A stretch of 24,334 nucleotides of DNA from Acidithiobacillus sp. (GTDB taxonomy: Bacteria; Pseudomonadota; Gammaproteobacteria; Acidithiobacillales; Acidithiobacillaceae). The translations under genes and the position numbers were made by a program. Positions within the stretch are counted from its first letter, which is position 1. Each line of letters opens with the position of its first letter. This document shows positions 14,756-21,677 of the stretch, one piece after another. Under the pieces are notes generated by a model. The model had not been told where the DNA came from. It saw only the letters and a list, made by a program, of their open reading frames with translations, and did not search any database. The DNA lies in NCBI GenBank assembly GCA_028065135.1, contig JAPTWR010000142.1:1-24334 (forward strand), in the 5' to 3' direction.

Positions 14756-14962
14756 ATGAGAGCAAAAGACGAAATCTCAGCAGCGCTGACAGGTCCAGCA
14801 CCTTGCGATGCCTGTAACCATCGGTCCGCATGCCGCTCTGAAAAACTGGCTTGCGCGGATTTTCAGCGCTGGGTGAATACCGGATCCATGAAGTGCCGTG
14901 AGGAACGGGATCCGACGCATAAAATCTACCGGATAGTCTTCAGGGGTGAGCGCGCCGCGTGA
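14756..14962 (+). CDS. Small four-cysteine (zinc-finger-like) hypothetical protein
   Basis: 68 aa from the ATG at 14756, set by the conserved leader and GAGGGCTTTACC. The longer upstream frame runs through the preceding gene and the leader and is not real. It contains CDACNHRSAC and SEKLACADF, that is Cys-x2-Cys-x5-Cys-x6-Cys, a spacing compatible with metal binding, with an additional Cys later (MKCREERD). Unknown function; possibly a small nucleic-acid or protein binding factor. Confidence 0.6.
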   Translation: MRAKDEISAALTGPAPCDACNHRSACRSEKLACADFQRWVNTGSMKCREERDPTHKIYRIVFRGERAA

Positions 14963-14976
14963 TTTTTACTGACGGC

Positions 14977-14996
14977 CGGGTGGTATTCCCCACCCG
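14977..14996 (+). promoter_or_regulatory. Leader hairpin before the 15027 gene
   Basis: CGGGTGG (14977-14983), loop TATTCC, CCACCCG (14990-14996): a perfect 7-bp stem in the 64-base gap upstream of the 15027 gene, with AGAGGA before its ATG. It lacks the GCTCGGTATTTTCA block, so it is not counted in family 1 but occupies the same position. Confidence 0.45.
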
Positions 14997-15026
14997 CACA
15001 TTCAATATATAAAAGAGGAATATGTC

Positions 15027-15665
15027 ATGAAATATAAGAAACAGGTGACAAAAGCGTTACAGGGTTTATCAGCGTGGGGCGAGGATCACTGGGTTGACAT
15101 GTTCATCGACGTCTCCGACGCGCGGTATCGTGCATTTATTGAAAAAGTGGATAAGGATTTTGATTATCTCTGTAACCAAATCCTTTTTGCACTGGCTGAT
15201 GCCATAGTTGGACACCGGCGGATCATGATGGACTCGGGACAGGATTATTTTGGGGATTACGTTCATGCTTTGGGCGAACGTCCATGGCTGGACGAACTGG
15301 ATAACCCTGAGCGTTTCAATCACGGATCTGGTAATGCCGATCTGCCAAACCCAGAATATCTGCAAGAAACCATGAGCGAACTATTTGAATGGGCCGCCGC
15401 CAAACTTGAAGAAATGACCGCAGTACAAAACATTGACAACTATAACCGCTTCATGGCTGACCTTGACGTGAGTTTTGAGGCTTTACTGAAGTGGCATGAG
15501 ATTTATGACTTGGACGCGATGGTTCCACTTCTGAATAACCCTGCTAAAAAATGGCGGCCATTTTTGGAAAATGTGGATGAGATGTTTGATTACAATGGAC
15601 CTGAAACATGGGTTGTCACGCTGGACCTTTCGCGTTGTCATGCCGCACCGGAACGTCTGCAGTAA
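15027..15665 (+). CDS. Hypothetical 212-aa acidic protein with an internal repeat
   Basis: AGAGGA precedes the ATG. Unknown family. The protein is acidic and aromatic-rich. Two segments resemble each other: AFIEKVDKDFDYL (~35-48) and PFLENVDEMFDYN (~178-190), suggesting duplication of a helical unit. Codon use is more AT-rich than in the following topoisomerase gene, a possible sign of different origin. There is no membrane segment. The topoisomerase gene begins 33 bases downstream. Confidence 0.6.
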   Translation: MKYKKQVTKALQGLSAWGEDHWVDMFIDVSDARYRAFIEKVDKDFDYLCNQILFALADAIVGHRRIMMDSGQDYFGDYVHALGERPWLDELDNPERFNHGSGNADLPNPEYLQETMSELFEWAAAKLEEMTAVQNIDNYNRFMADLDVSFEALLKWHEIYDLDAMVPLLNNPAKKWRPFLENVDEMFDYNGPETWVVTLDLSRCHAAPERLQ

Positions 15666-15698
15666 AAGCCTAATATCCACCCAAAAGGACAAAAAACA

Positions 15699-17735
15699 AT
15701 GAACCTCCTGATCGTCGAGTCACCCACGAAAGCCAAACATATCCAGGAGTTTCTAGGCTCCGGCTGGCAGGTGAAAGCCAGCCTGGGGCATGTCCGGGAC
15801 CTCGTCCGCACCGGCGACGCCAGCTATGTCCGACCGCCTGAATTTAAGATGAATTATTGCATCACCGACGATAAGCATAAAGAAATTGTCGCTGGGTTAA
15901 AATCCGCTGCCTCAAAGGCCGACAGCGTGTATCTGGCGACCGACCCGGACCGCGAAGGAGAAGCGATAGCCTGGCACCTGGCCCAGGCGCTTGGCATCAA
16001 GGCGGCAACCGCGCTGCGCGTGACCTATCAGGAAGTGACAGAGCAAGCCGTGCTCAAGGCTGTGGCGAACCCCCGCAACATCAATATGACCTTGGTGGCC
16101 GCGCAGGAGACTCGCCGGGCATTGGACCGAATTGTGGGATGGGAGGTCTCCCCTCCCCTTTCCCGATCCCTCAATACCAAAGCCAGTGCTGGCCGTGTCC
16201 AGACGCCCGCCCTGAGACTGATCGTGGAGCGTGAGCGGGCGATTCGCAAATTCAAATCGACCACCTGGTATCAAGTGCTGGCCGTCATGCCCGGTGTAGA
16301 TGGCTCATGGCGGGCCACCTGGCAGGACGGGATGCCGGAAGGAACATACTTCCAGGATAAGACCTTCGCGGACGCGCTGGCTGTTGCGTTGCCGTCTATG
16401 CCCCTCATCGTAACTGCCGCCGAGAGCAAGCCCGCGCGGCAGGCTCCGCCGCCGCCTTTCACCACGTCATCCCTGCAAATGGATGCCAGCCGTGCCCTGA
16501 AGATCGACGCCGAGCAGGTCATGAAACTGGCTCAGGCACTCTTTGATGACGGGTATATTACCTATCATCGCACCGACTCCCCAAATCTTTCTCAGGAAGG
16601 CGAGGATTTGTTGCGAGGTGAGGCGCAACGCCGTAACTGGCCGCTGAGCGAAAAACCCCGCCGCTGGAAGGCCAAGGGCGACGCCCAGGAGGCCCACGAG
16701 GCGATACGTCCCACGGATCCGTCTGACCTGGGCGCGGAACTGGATGCGCAGGAAAAGGCCCTCTACGGCCTGATCTGGAAACGGGCCATGGCCAGCCAGC
16801 TTGCCGATGCCATTTACCAAGTCACCACCGCGACGCTCGACGGCGGCATGTTCCAGAATCGGGCAGTTATATTCAAGGCCACCGGGCGGGTGCTGACGGA
16901 TAAGGGCTGGCGGCGGCTGTACGCCGAAAGTGGTGATGAGGATGAGGGAGAGGAAAAGGATCCGGAAGCCAGCAATCCGGTGCCTTCCCTCACCAAGGGT
17001 ACGACCCTCAAGCCTGAGCGCGGGGAGGCCATAGAGAAGAAAACCCAGCCGCCCAAGCGGTTCACGCAAGCAACGCTGATCGCGGAACTGGAGCGCCACG
17101 GGGTCGGCCGTCCCAGCACGTATGCGTCCATCATCAAGGTATTATTCTTCCGAAAGTACATCGAGCAGAAGAAGCAGGCGCTGGTTCCCACGGATCTGGG
17201 CGAAAGGGCCATAGACGCCCTCCTTCCCTTCCATTTCTGCGACGTGGATTACACCAGAGAGATCGAGGAGACCCTGGATAGCATCGCCCAGGGCCAGGCC
17301 AAGGGCCGGGAACTGCTGGCGAAGGCGTACTCCGATCTGCAGGAGACGCTGGGCGCGATGCCGGCGGGAGCCGTGCCGGAAACAGCGGCCTGTCCCGTGG
17401 ATGGCTGTGGTGGTTCCGTGCGCCGTCTCGAATCCAGAAAGAAACCCGGCACGTATTTTTGGGCGTGCAGCAATCGTGATACTCACGGATTACTTCAGGA
17501 TGCCGATGGGCAGCCGGGCAAGCCCTTCGAGGAACGTCAGGCCAATGCCCCGGAGGCGCAGGGTCCGGATTGCCCGAAGTGCAAGCGGCCCACCGGCCAG
17601 TTCAGTACGTCCACCGGCAAACCGTATTACCGTTGCCAGAAGTGCTCGACCGCATGGTGGCCGGACAAGGCCGATGCGGACGCGCTGGGGGAAAAATGGA
17701 AGCCGATGGGTGGCAAGGGAGGAAAGAGGAAATGA
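15699..17735 (+). CDS. topA: DNA topoisomerase I (type IA), plasmid/ICE type
   Basis: 678 aa, AAGGA upstream of the ATG. It relaxes negatively supercoiled DNA through a transient 5'-phosphotyrosine link. Toprim domain: LLIVESPTKAKHI at the N-terminus and ATDPDREGEAIAWHL (acidic DxDxE residues in DPDREGE, 82-88). Active-site tyrosine: GYITYHRTDSP with Tyr289. Later blocks include FTQATLIAELERHGVGRPSTYASI, typical of the family. The C-terminus has two zinc-ribbon-like modules (Cys565 onward with CPVDGCGG...FWACSN, and Cys625 onward with CPKCK...YRCQKC). It is shorter than E. coli TopA (865 aa), as is usual for element-borne copies such as TraE of IncP plasmids. It is coupled to the next gene by an ATGA overlap. 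Confidence 0.95.
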   Translation: MNLLIVESPTKAKHIQEFLGSGWQVKASLGHVRDLVRTGDASYVRPPEFKMNYCITDDKHKEIVAGLKSAASKADSVYLATDPDREGEAIAWHLAQALGIKAATALRVTYQEVTEQAVLKAVANPRNINMTLVAAQETRRALDRIVGWEVSPPLSRSLNTKASAGRVQTPALRLIVERERAIRKFKSTTWYQVLAVMPGVDGSWRATWQDGMPEGTYFQDKTFADALAVALPSMPLIVTAAESKPARQAPPPPFTTSSLQMDASRALKIDAEQVMKLAQALFDDGYITYHRTDSPNLSQEGEDLLRGEAQRRNWPLSEKPRRWKAKGDAQEAHEAIRPTDPSDLGAELDAQEKALYGLIWKRAMASQLADAIYQVTTATLDGGMFQNRAVIFKATGRVLTDKGWRRLYAESGDEDEGEEKDPEASNPVPSLTKGTTLKPERGEAIEKKTQPPKRFTQATLIAELERHGVGRPSTYASIIKVLFFRKYIEQKKQALVPTDLGERAIDALLPFHFCDVDYTREIEETLDSIAQGQAKGRELLAKAYSDLQETLGAMPAGAVPETAACPVDGCGGSVRRLESRKKPGTYFWACSNRDTHGLLQDADGQPGKPFEERQANAPEAQGPDCPKCKRPTGQFSTSTGKPYYRCQKCSTAWWPDKADADALGEKWKPMGGKGGKRK

Positions 17736-18148
17736 AACCGGCTATCAGTACCAAAGGCCAAGCAAGGGGCATGCCCGTTACTAACACCCGCCCCAAACGC
17801 AAGAAAAACCGGCAATCCACGGTGGATGATCAGCCAGTAATCCGGGAACTGGTTCAGCGCTTCCCTCTGTTCTCCGCCCCGTCCCCCATGAAGCTGGGGG
17901 TGAATGCGGAACTGCAGCAGTTCTGCCGCGCGGCGATACCGGAGGACATGATGAGCCGGACGCGGGTGCGCCTGGCCGTCAACTACTTTCTTTCGCAGTG
18001 GGCCAGACAGCCGGCATATCAGGCCACACTGAAGGCCGGGGGTCCCAGGTTCGACCTCTGGATGAAGCCCTGCGGCGGGATTCTGGACGAGGAACTGGAC
18101 ACCCGGAAGTTTCGTCTGATCCAGCAAGCCGCTAAGCGCCACCCCTGA
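17732..18148 (+). CDS. ProQ/FinO-domain RNA chaperone
   Basis: 138 aa from the ATG at 17732, which overlaps the topA stop and has a strong GGAGGAAAGAGG site inside topA. A basic N-terminal tail (GQARG...RPKRKKNRQ) precedes a ProQ/FinO domain at about residues 37-115: LVQRFPLFSAP, PMKLGVNAELQQFC, RVRLAVNYFLSQWARQPAYQATLKAGGPRFDLWMKPCGGI. Proteins of this family bind structured RNAs with GC-rich stem-loops; FinO of F-type plasmids controls transfer by stabilising an antisense RNA. The element carries repeated hairpin leaders, one starting ten bases after this gene, making them plausible targets (inference). Confidence 0.82.
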   Translation: MKPAISTKGQARGMPVTNTRPKRKKNRQSTVDDQPVIRELVQRFPLFSAPSPMKLGVNAELQQFCRAAIPEDMMSRTRVRLAVNYFLSQWARQPAYQATLKAGGPRFDLWMKPCGGILDEELDTRKFRLIQQAAKRHP

Positions 18149-18157
18149 AAAAAAAAC

Positions 18158-18199
18158 GCTCGGTATTTTCAAGGGGTGTGGGGAACGACCACGCATATG
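18158..18199 (+). promoter_or_regulatory. Structured leader family 1, copy E (short form)
   Basis: Preceded by an A-tract of nine. GCTCGGTATTTTCAAGGGG is perfect; hairpin 1 is altered to GTGTGG (18176-18181), 7-base loop, CCACGC (18189-18194); hairpin 2 is absent. AGGAGTTTTACC leads into the ATG at 18215. Confidence 0.65.
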
Positions 18200-18214
18200 A
18201 ACAGGAGTTTTACC

Positions 18215-18424
18215 ATGGGCGCACATGAAGATTTTTTGGCGGATGCGGATGCATACACTCGTGATGACTATATTGGCGAGATTTTTGACAGGATGAAGCA
18301 CGACCCCAAGTATCGGCCAGTGGTGAAGAGAATGGCTGCAAAGGGGGATAAGGAGTGTGTTGAAGTGATGGTTTTGTGGGATGCGCATGTGAAGGAGATG
18401 CGCCGCCTGCACGCCTCACGGTAA
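18215..18424 (+). CDS. Small hypothetical protein
   Basis: 69 aa from the ATG at 18215, preceded by AGGAGTTTTACC, the same ribosome-site pattern as other family 1 genes; the upstream in-frame ATG at 18176 lies in the leader hairpin. Unknown family. Helical, with an acidic N-terminus (HEDFLADADAYTRDDYIGEIFDRM) and a basic C-terminal half (KHDPKYRPVVKRMAAKGDKECVEVMVLWDAHVKEMRRLHASR). It sits between the ProQ/FinO and UvrD-like genes. Confidence 0.6.
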   Translation: MGAHEDFLADADAYTRDDYIGEIFDRMKHDPKYRPVVKRMAAKGDKECVEVMVLWDAHVKEMRRLHASR

Positions 18425-18427
18425 AAA

Positions 18428-18467
18428 CGCTCGGTTCGTTCATAGGGTGTGGGGGACGACCCCGCAC
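18428..18467 (+). promoter_or_regulatory. Structured leader family 1, copy F (before the UvrD-like helicase)
   Basis: AAAAAC then GCTCGGTTCGTTCATAGG, hairpin 1 GTGTGGGG (18447-18454), loop GACGA, CCCCGCAC (18460-18467) with one G-T pair, followed by CCGGCCCGG. Hairpin 2 is not preserved in its usual form. It starts three bases after the previous stop codon. Confidence 0.7.
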
Positions 18468-18508
18468 CCGGCCCGGTCCGGCGGGATTCCACGGGAGAGG
18501 AGATGCAC

Positions 18509-20170
18509 ATGAATTTCACCGACGAGCAAAAACAGGCCATCAGCCTGGCCCGGCAAGGGCAAACCATGAAGGTGTCCGCGCTGGCGGGGACCGGCAAAAC
18601 ATCCACACTGGTAGGCATCGCCCAGGCCACTCAAGGGCGCGGGCTGTACCTGGCCTTCAACAAGGGTATCGCCACTGAGGCCCAACAGCGGTTCCAGGGG
18701 ACGCGGTGCCAGGCGCGGACATTCCATTCCCTGGCGTATGCTACGCATGGCAAGAAGTACGGCGACCGTCTGTCCATGCGCATCAATGGCACGGTGGTGC
18801 GCAAGGAGTTCGGCCTGTGGGATGTTGAGGGGGATAGTGTGGCGGCGGAGGCTCTGGATACCGTCCATCGCTTCCTGCGGACCCCCGACGAAGTGCTGGC
18901 CGAAAAGCATTACCGGTGGATGGATGACCTGGAGAAGTCGCACGACCCGGAACGTTATTACCGGATCCGGGAGCGGGCCATGCCGGTCGCCCATAAACTG
19001 TATGCCCTCATGAGCGCCGAACGGGGCCGCTTCCCCTCTTCCCACGACGTCTACCTGCAGCAGTTTGTGCGCAGCGACCCGGACCTCGCCGTGGACCATG
19101 ATTACCTGTTGTTCGATGAAGCCCAGGACGCGGACCGGCTGATGCTGCACCTTTGCCAGCGGCAGAAGATCCCGGTCATCTGGGTTGGCGACCAGTACCA
19201 GCAGATCTACGGTTGGCGCGGCGCGCAAAACGCCATGGCCCGGATCCAGTGTCCCGAAACGTTCCTGACCCAGAGCTTCCGTTTCGGGGACGCGGTGGCT
19301 GGTGTCGCCAACCGCGTGCTGGAAACTCTCGGTGCCGCGACCCGGCTCAAGGGCCTGCCCGGCAAGGAATCCACCAGTCAGGTGGGCGGCGGAGGATCCG
19401 CGCGCGCGTTCATCGCCCGGACGAACTCGTCCGTGATGGCGGCCGTGCTGCCCGCCCTGGCGGAAGGGCGCCGGGTCGGCGTGGCCGGCAGGAAAGCCGT
19501 TCTGCAAATGTTGGACGATTACCGGTCGTTGCGCGAGGGGAAGCCCAAGGGGCAATTCACCTACTTCGCCACCGAGCAGGAACTCCGTGCATACGCGGAA
19601 GAGGCCATGGACATCAAGACGTTCCTGCGGATCGTGGATACCTTTGGTCTGGAGAAACTGGATCGCGCCGTCCGGCGTTGCGAAGATCTGGACGCCGACA
19701 AGGATATCTGGAAGCGGTGTGACTTCATCGCCCTGACCGGCCACAAAGCCAAGGGCCTGGAGTTCGATTCGGTGCGTCTGGCGGATGACTTCTTCCAGCC
19801 CAAACGGCTGCGCGGCGTTGACGAGAAAACGGGCACCGAGAAGATCCGTGAAGAGGAACTGCGGCTGATCTACGTGGCGATGACCCGCGCCCGCCAGGAA
19901 TTGCACCTGCCGGAGATCGACGCGAAGGATGACATCTTCGGGTGGTTCTACCCGGACCAGACGACGAAAGCCATGCCGCCAGCGGAGGTGGTTATTGATG
20001 GAGAACGTGAGACGGAGATAACGGATGCCGGCCATGTCTCTACTGACGATGCACGCCCGCCGGCAAGAAAAAAACGCCGCGCCGCGGACCGCAGCCAGGG
20101 CCAACGGGCCGCGCGGAAGTTGGCCCGAACAGAACCTGCCCTGAATCCCGAACTGGCCGAGATCACCTGA
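18509..20170 (+). CDS. UvrD/Rep-family (SF1A) DNA helicase
   Basis: 553 aa from the ATG at 18509, seven bases after AGAGGAG; the ATG at 18503 is too close. The SF1 motifs are intact: FTDEQKQAI (Q motif), Walker A ALAGTGKTS (26-32), DEAQD (203-207), motif III VGDQYQQIYGWRGA, motif V GHKAKGLEFDSV, motif VI YVAMTRAR (455-462). ATP-driven 3'-5' unwinding is expected. It is shorter than UvrD (~720 aa), mainly through reduced accessory domains. The C-terminal ~70 residues form a linker (GERETEITDAG) and a basic tail (RKKRRAADRSQGQRAARK) that could bind DNA. It may support element replication or repair, together with the nearby topoisomerase. Confidence 0.9.
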   Translation: MNFTDEQKQAISLARQGQTMKVSALAGTGKTSTLVGIAQATQGRGLYLAFNKGIATEAQQRFQGTRCQARTFHSLAYATHGKKYGDRLSMRINGTVVRKEFGLWDVEGDSVAAEALDTVHRFLRTPDEVLAEKHYRWMDDLEKSHDPERYYRIRERAMPVAHKLYALMSAERGRFPSSHDVYLQQFVRSDPDLAVDHDYLLFDEAQDADRLMLHLCQRQKIPVIWVGDQYQQIYGWRGAQNAMARIQCPETFLTQSFRFGDAVAGVANRVLETLGAATRLKGLPGKESTSQVGGGGSARAFIARTNSSVMAAVLPALAEGRRVGVAGRKAVLQMLDDYRSLREGKPKGQFTYFATEQELRAYAEEAMDIKTFLRIVDTFGLEKLDRAVRRCEDLDADKDIWKRCDFIALTGHKAKGLEFDSVRLADDFFQPKRLRGVDEKTGTEKIREEELRLIYVAMTRARQELHLPEIDAKDDIFGWFYPDQTTKAMPPAEVVIDGERETEITDAGHVSTDDARPPARKKRRAADRSQGQRAARKLARTEPALNPELAEIT

Positions 20171-20195
20171 AGAGTAGAGGGTGCCTGAATTTGAG

Positions 20196-20216
20196 TGGTA
20201 TAATAGATCATCTATT
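20196..20216 (+). promoter_or_regulatory. Extended -10 promoter and operator of the fic module
   Basis: TGGTATAAT (20196-20204) is a perfect extended -10 element (TGn-TATAAT); no good -35 box is present, as is common for that type. Overlapping it is a perfect 7-1-7 palindrome, AATAGATCATCTATT (20202-20216), which covers the -10 box and the expected start site, an ideal place for autorepression. Confidence 0.75.
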
Positions 20217-20236
20217 CATCAAAGGGGCAGCGCGTG

Positions 20237-20410
20237 ATGTCAGATCAACGGCAACATATCGTGAAGGAAGCGCTTGCTAACCAGCGCCTTGAGGGGTTAG
20301 AGGTGAGCAAGGAAGCACAGGATGCTGCCCAGTTGTGGGTCAAGGGCAAGATAAGCGTGGATGAAGTGATTCGTATCATCAAGGAAAATTATGTACGAAG
20401 GGCAGAATGA
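20237..20410 (+). CDS. VbhA-like antitoxin of the Fic module
   Basis: 57 aa. Starts at ATG 20237, with AAGGGG upstream, and ends at 20410. The sequence has the antitoxin VbhA layout: a helix ending in LANQRLEGLEVS, then KEAQDAAQLWVKGKISVDEVIRIIKENY. In known VbhA the inhibitory helix carries (S/T)xxxE(G/N), whose glutamate blocks ATP binding in the Fic active site; here E19-G20 are present, but the position four before is Asn rather than Ser/Thr. The gene overlaps fic by 20 bases, so synthesis is coupled. Binding of the toxin through this helix is inferred from the family. Confidence 0.8.
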   Translation: MSDQRQHIVKEALANQRLEGLEVSKEAQDAAQLWVKGKISVDEVIRIIKENYVRRAE

Positions 20411-21020
20411 TCCATACATTGACGCATCTACGGGTGTTCTGAAGAACCTTTTGGGGATATCCAGCGCACAAGGGTTGGAGAAAATAGAAGCATCTTTGGC
20501 CTATGGTCGCTCCTTGGACTTAGACACTGGGGTGCCGCCCGTACCTCCATTTGATATGGACCACTTGAAAGCCATACACAAGCATCTCTTTCAAGATATC
20601 TATTCATGGGCAGGAGAAATACGGACCATAGATATCTCCAAAGGACATACGCGGTTTGCGTCGGCCATGGTGATAGACTCTGCTGGAACCAAGCTTTTCA
20701 GGGAGATGGGGAATGAAGACTGGCTCAAAGGCAAAAACCGTCGCGAATTTGCCGACCGCGCGGGACACTATCTTGGGGAAATAAACGTGCTTCACCCATT
20801 CCGGGATGGCAATGGAAGAGCGCAAAGATATTTTATGGCGCAGATTGGTTCGTGGTGCGGACACCCCATCAAATTAGGAAAAATTCCATTAGAGAAGAAC
20901 GTTGAGGCATCCATAGCGGCCTACAATGGCGACAGCCGTCCTCTTGCGGACTTGATTTTCTCTGCCAGGCCGGCTGTGCAACGTTCTCGTAGTATCCATA
21001 GGAATGATCTGGAGCGTTGA
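20391..21020 (+). CDS. fic: Fic-domain toxin (protein AMPylator)
   Basis: 209 aa; the start at 20391 lies inside the antitoxin gene. The complete catalytic motif HPFRDGNGR is at 135-143 followed by AQR, with His135 as the expected base and Asp139 binding Mg-ATP. The usual N-terminal flap region (SWAGEIRTIDISKGHTRFASAMVI) is present. VbhT/FicT-type relatives AMPylate GyrB and ParE and stop growth until the antitoxin is supplied; this target is knowledge of relatives, not shown here. With the upstream antitoxin it forms a type II toxin-antitoxin module that would stabilise the element. It ends HRNDLER. Confidence 0.9.
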   Translation: MYEGQNDPYIDASTGVLKNLLGISSAQGLEKIEASLAYGRSLDLDTGVPPVPPFDMDHLKAIHKHLFQDIYSWAGEIRTIDISKGHTRFASAMVIDSAGTKLFREMGNEDWLKGKNRREFADRAGHYLGEINVLHPFRDGNGRAQRYFMAQIGSWCGHPIKLGKIPLEKNVEASIAAYNGDSRPLADLIFSARPAVQRSRSIHRNDLER

Positions 21021-21066
21021 TAGGACTTGGTGCCGCCTGTGAAGTGGCGGCACTCCTGCGTTCTGA

Positions 21067-21246
21067 GTAAGAGGAAAAAGGACACTCAACCTGGAAGGTT
21101 TGTTAAAGACGAAAGTCAGTTCCAGAGAAAAGGATATCGCTGATCATCGCGTGCTTTCCGCCGCGATAAGCCATATCCAGAAAGAAAAGACACCAGATCG
21201 CGTCCGACGCCCGCGCGGCATTCAGAAAGACGATCTGGAACGGTAA
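21067..21246 (+). pseudogene. Possible remnant of a second fic-like C-terminus
   Basis: An open frame of 59 codons without an ATG runs from a stop at 21064 to TAA at 21246 in the otherwise empty gap after fic. It ends RRPRGIQKDDLER, resembling the end of the intact Fic protein (RSRSIHRNDLER). It has no start codon or ribosome site of quality. It may be the tail of a duplicated or exchanged fic gene; the similarity is short and could be chance. Confidence 0.3.
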
Positions 21247-21251
21247 CGACT

Positions 21252-21515
21252 TCATGCCGTTGAATCAGGCGGCGTAAAATAGGTGTTTACCGCATGGATC
21301 ACGTCTCCCACCGTTTTGATACGGGTGATATCCCCGTCCGGCACATCACCGCCAAACTCCACTTCCAGCGCCATAACCAGTTCAACACTATCCATGGAAT
21401 CCAGGCCCAGATCCTCAAACAGCCTGGCGGATTCGATTACCAGGTCCCGGTCTAGCGCGAACTGTTCGGCAATCAGGTCTTTGACGCGAGCCGTAATCAC
21501 GGTGTTCTGTGACAT
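21252..21515 (-). CDS. Acyl carrier protein
   Basis: 87 aa from the ATG at 21515. A typical four-helix ACP: acidic, with the phosphopantetheine site GLDSMDSVEL (Ser40, inside helix 2), preceded by FEDLGLD and followed by MALEVEFGGDVPDGDITRIKTVGDVIHAV. Length is normal for discrete ACPs. It starts only 4 bases after the stop of a membrane micropeptide and lies downstream of traB in the same direction, so it looks like the last gene of a conjugation operon rather than part of a fatty-acid synthesis cluster: no FabD, FabG or FabF gene is near. No strong Shine-Dalgarno site is seen, suggesting translational coupling. The acyl group carried and its recipient are unknown. Confidence 0.9.
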   Translation of the reverse strand: MSQNTVITARVKDLIAEQFALDRDLVIESARLFEDLGLDSMDSVELVMALEVEFGGDVPDGDITRIKTVGDVIHAVNTYFTPPDSTA

Positions 21516-21519
21516 GAGA

Positions 21520-21621
21520 TCAATGACGCAACCCAAAGAACGCTATCACACCCAGCATGAAAAATATGGCATACGCGGGCCACCATACCGGGCTGGCAAG
21601 AAAATGCAGAATATCCATCAT
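21520..21621 (-). CDS. Membrane micropeptide (33 aa), paralogue of the 22930 peptide
   Basis: 33 aa from the ATG at 21619-21621, with GAGGAG nine bases upstream. It is essentially one transmembrane helix: MMDILHFLASPVWWPAYAIF leads into FMLGVIAFFGLRH. It shares FL-x2-PVW-x-PAYAI-x-FML-x2-IA with the micropeptide encoded on the other side of traB. It lies 56 bases after the traB stop and 4 bases before the ACP start. Function unknown; association with TraB or the transfer channel is a guess from context. Confidence 0.7.
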   Translation of the reverse strand: MMDILHFLASPVWWPAYAIFFMLGVIAFFGLRH

Positions 21622-21677
21622 GAGTTGACTCCTCGCAAAACCAATGCCGCTAACCATCCCAAAAAAAGCCTGTAAGG

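Noticed and set aside
9383..18467. Repeated leaders considered as integron attC sites or an insertion sequence
   Set aside because: They lie between the stop and start of co-directional genes, lack the attC R'/R'' core sites, and show no transposase or target duplication.
18440..20104. 554-aa open frame on the minus strand
   Set aside because: It is antisense to the UvrD-like helicase, which has all SF1 motifs on the plus strand.
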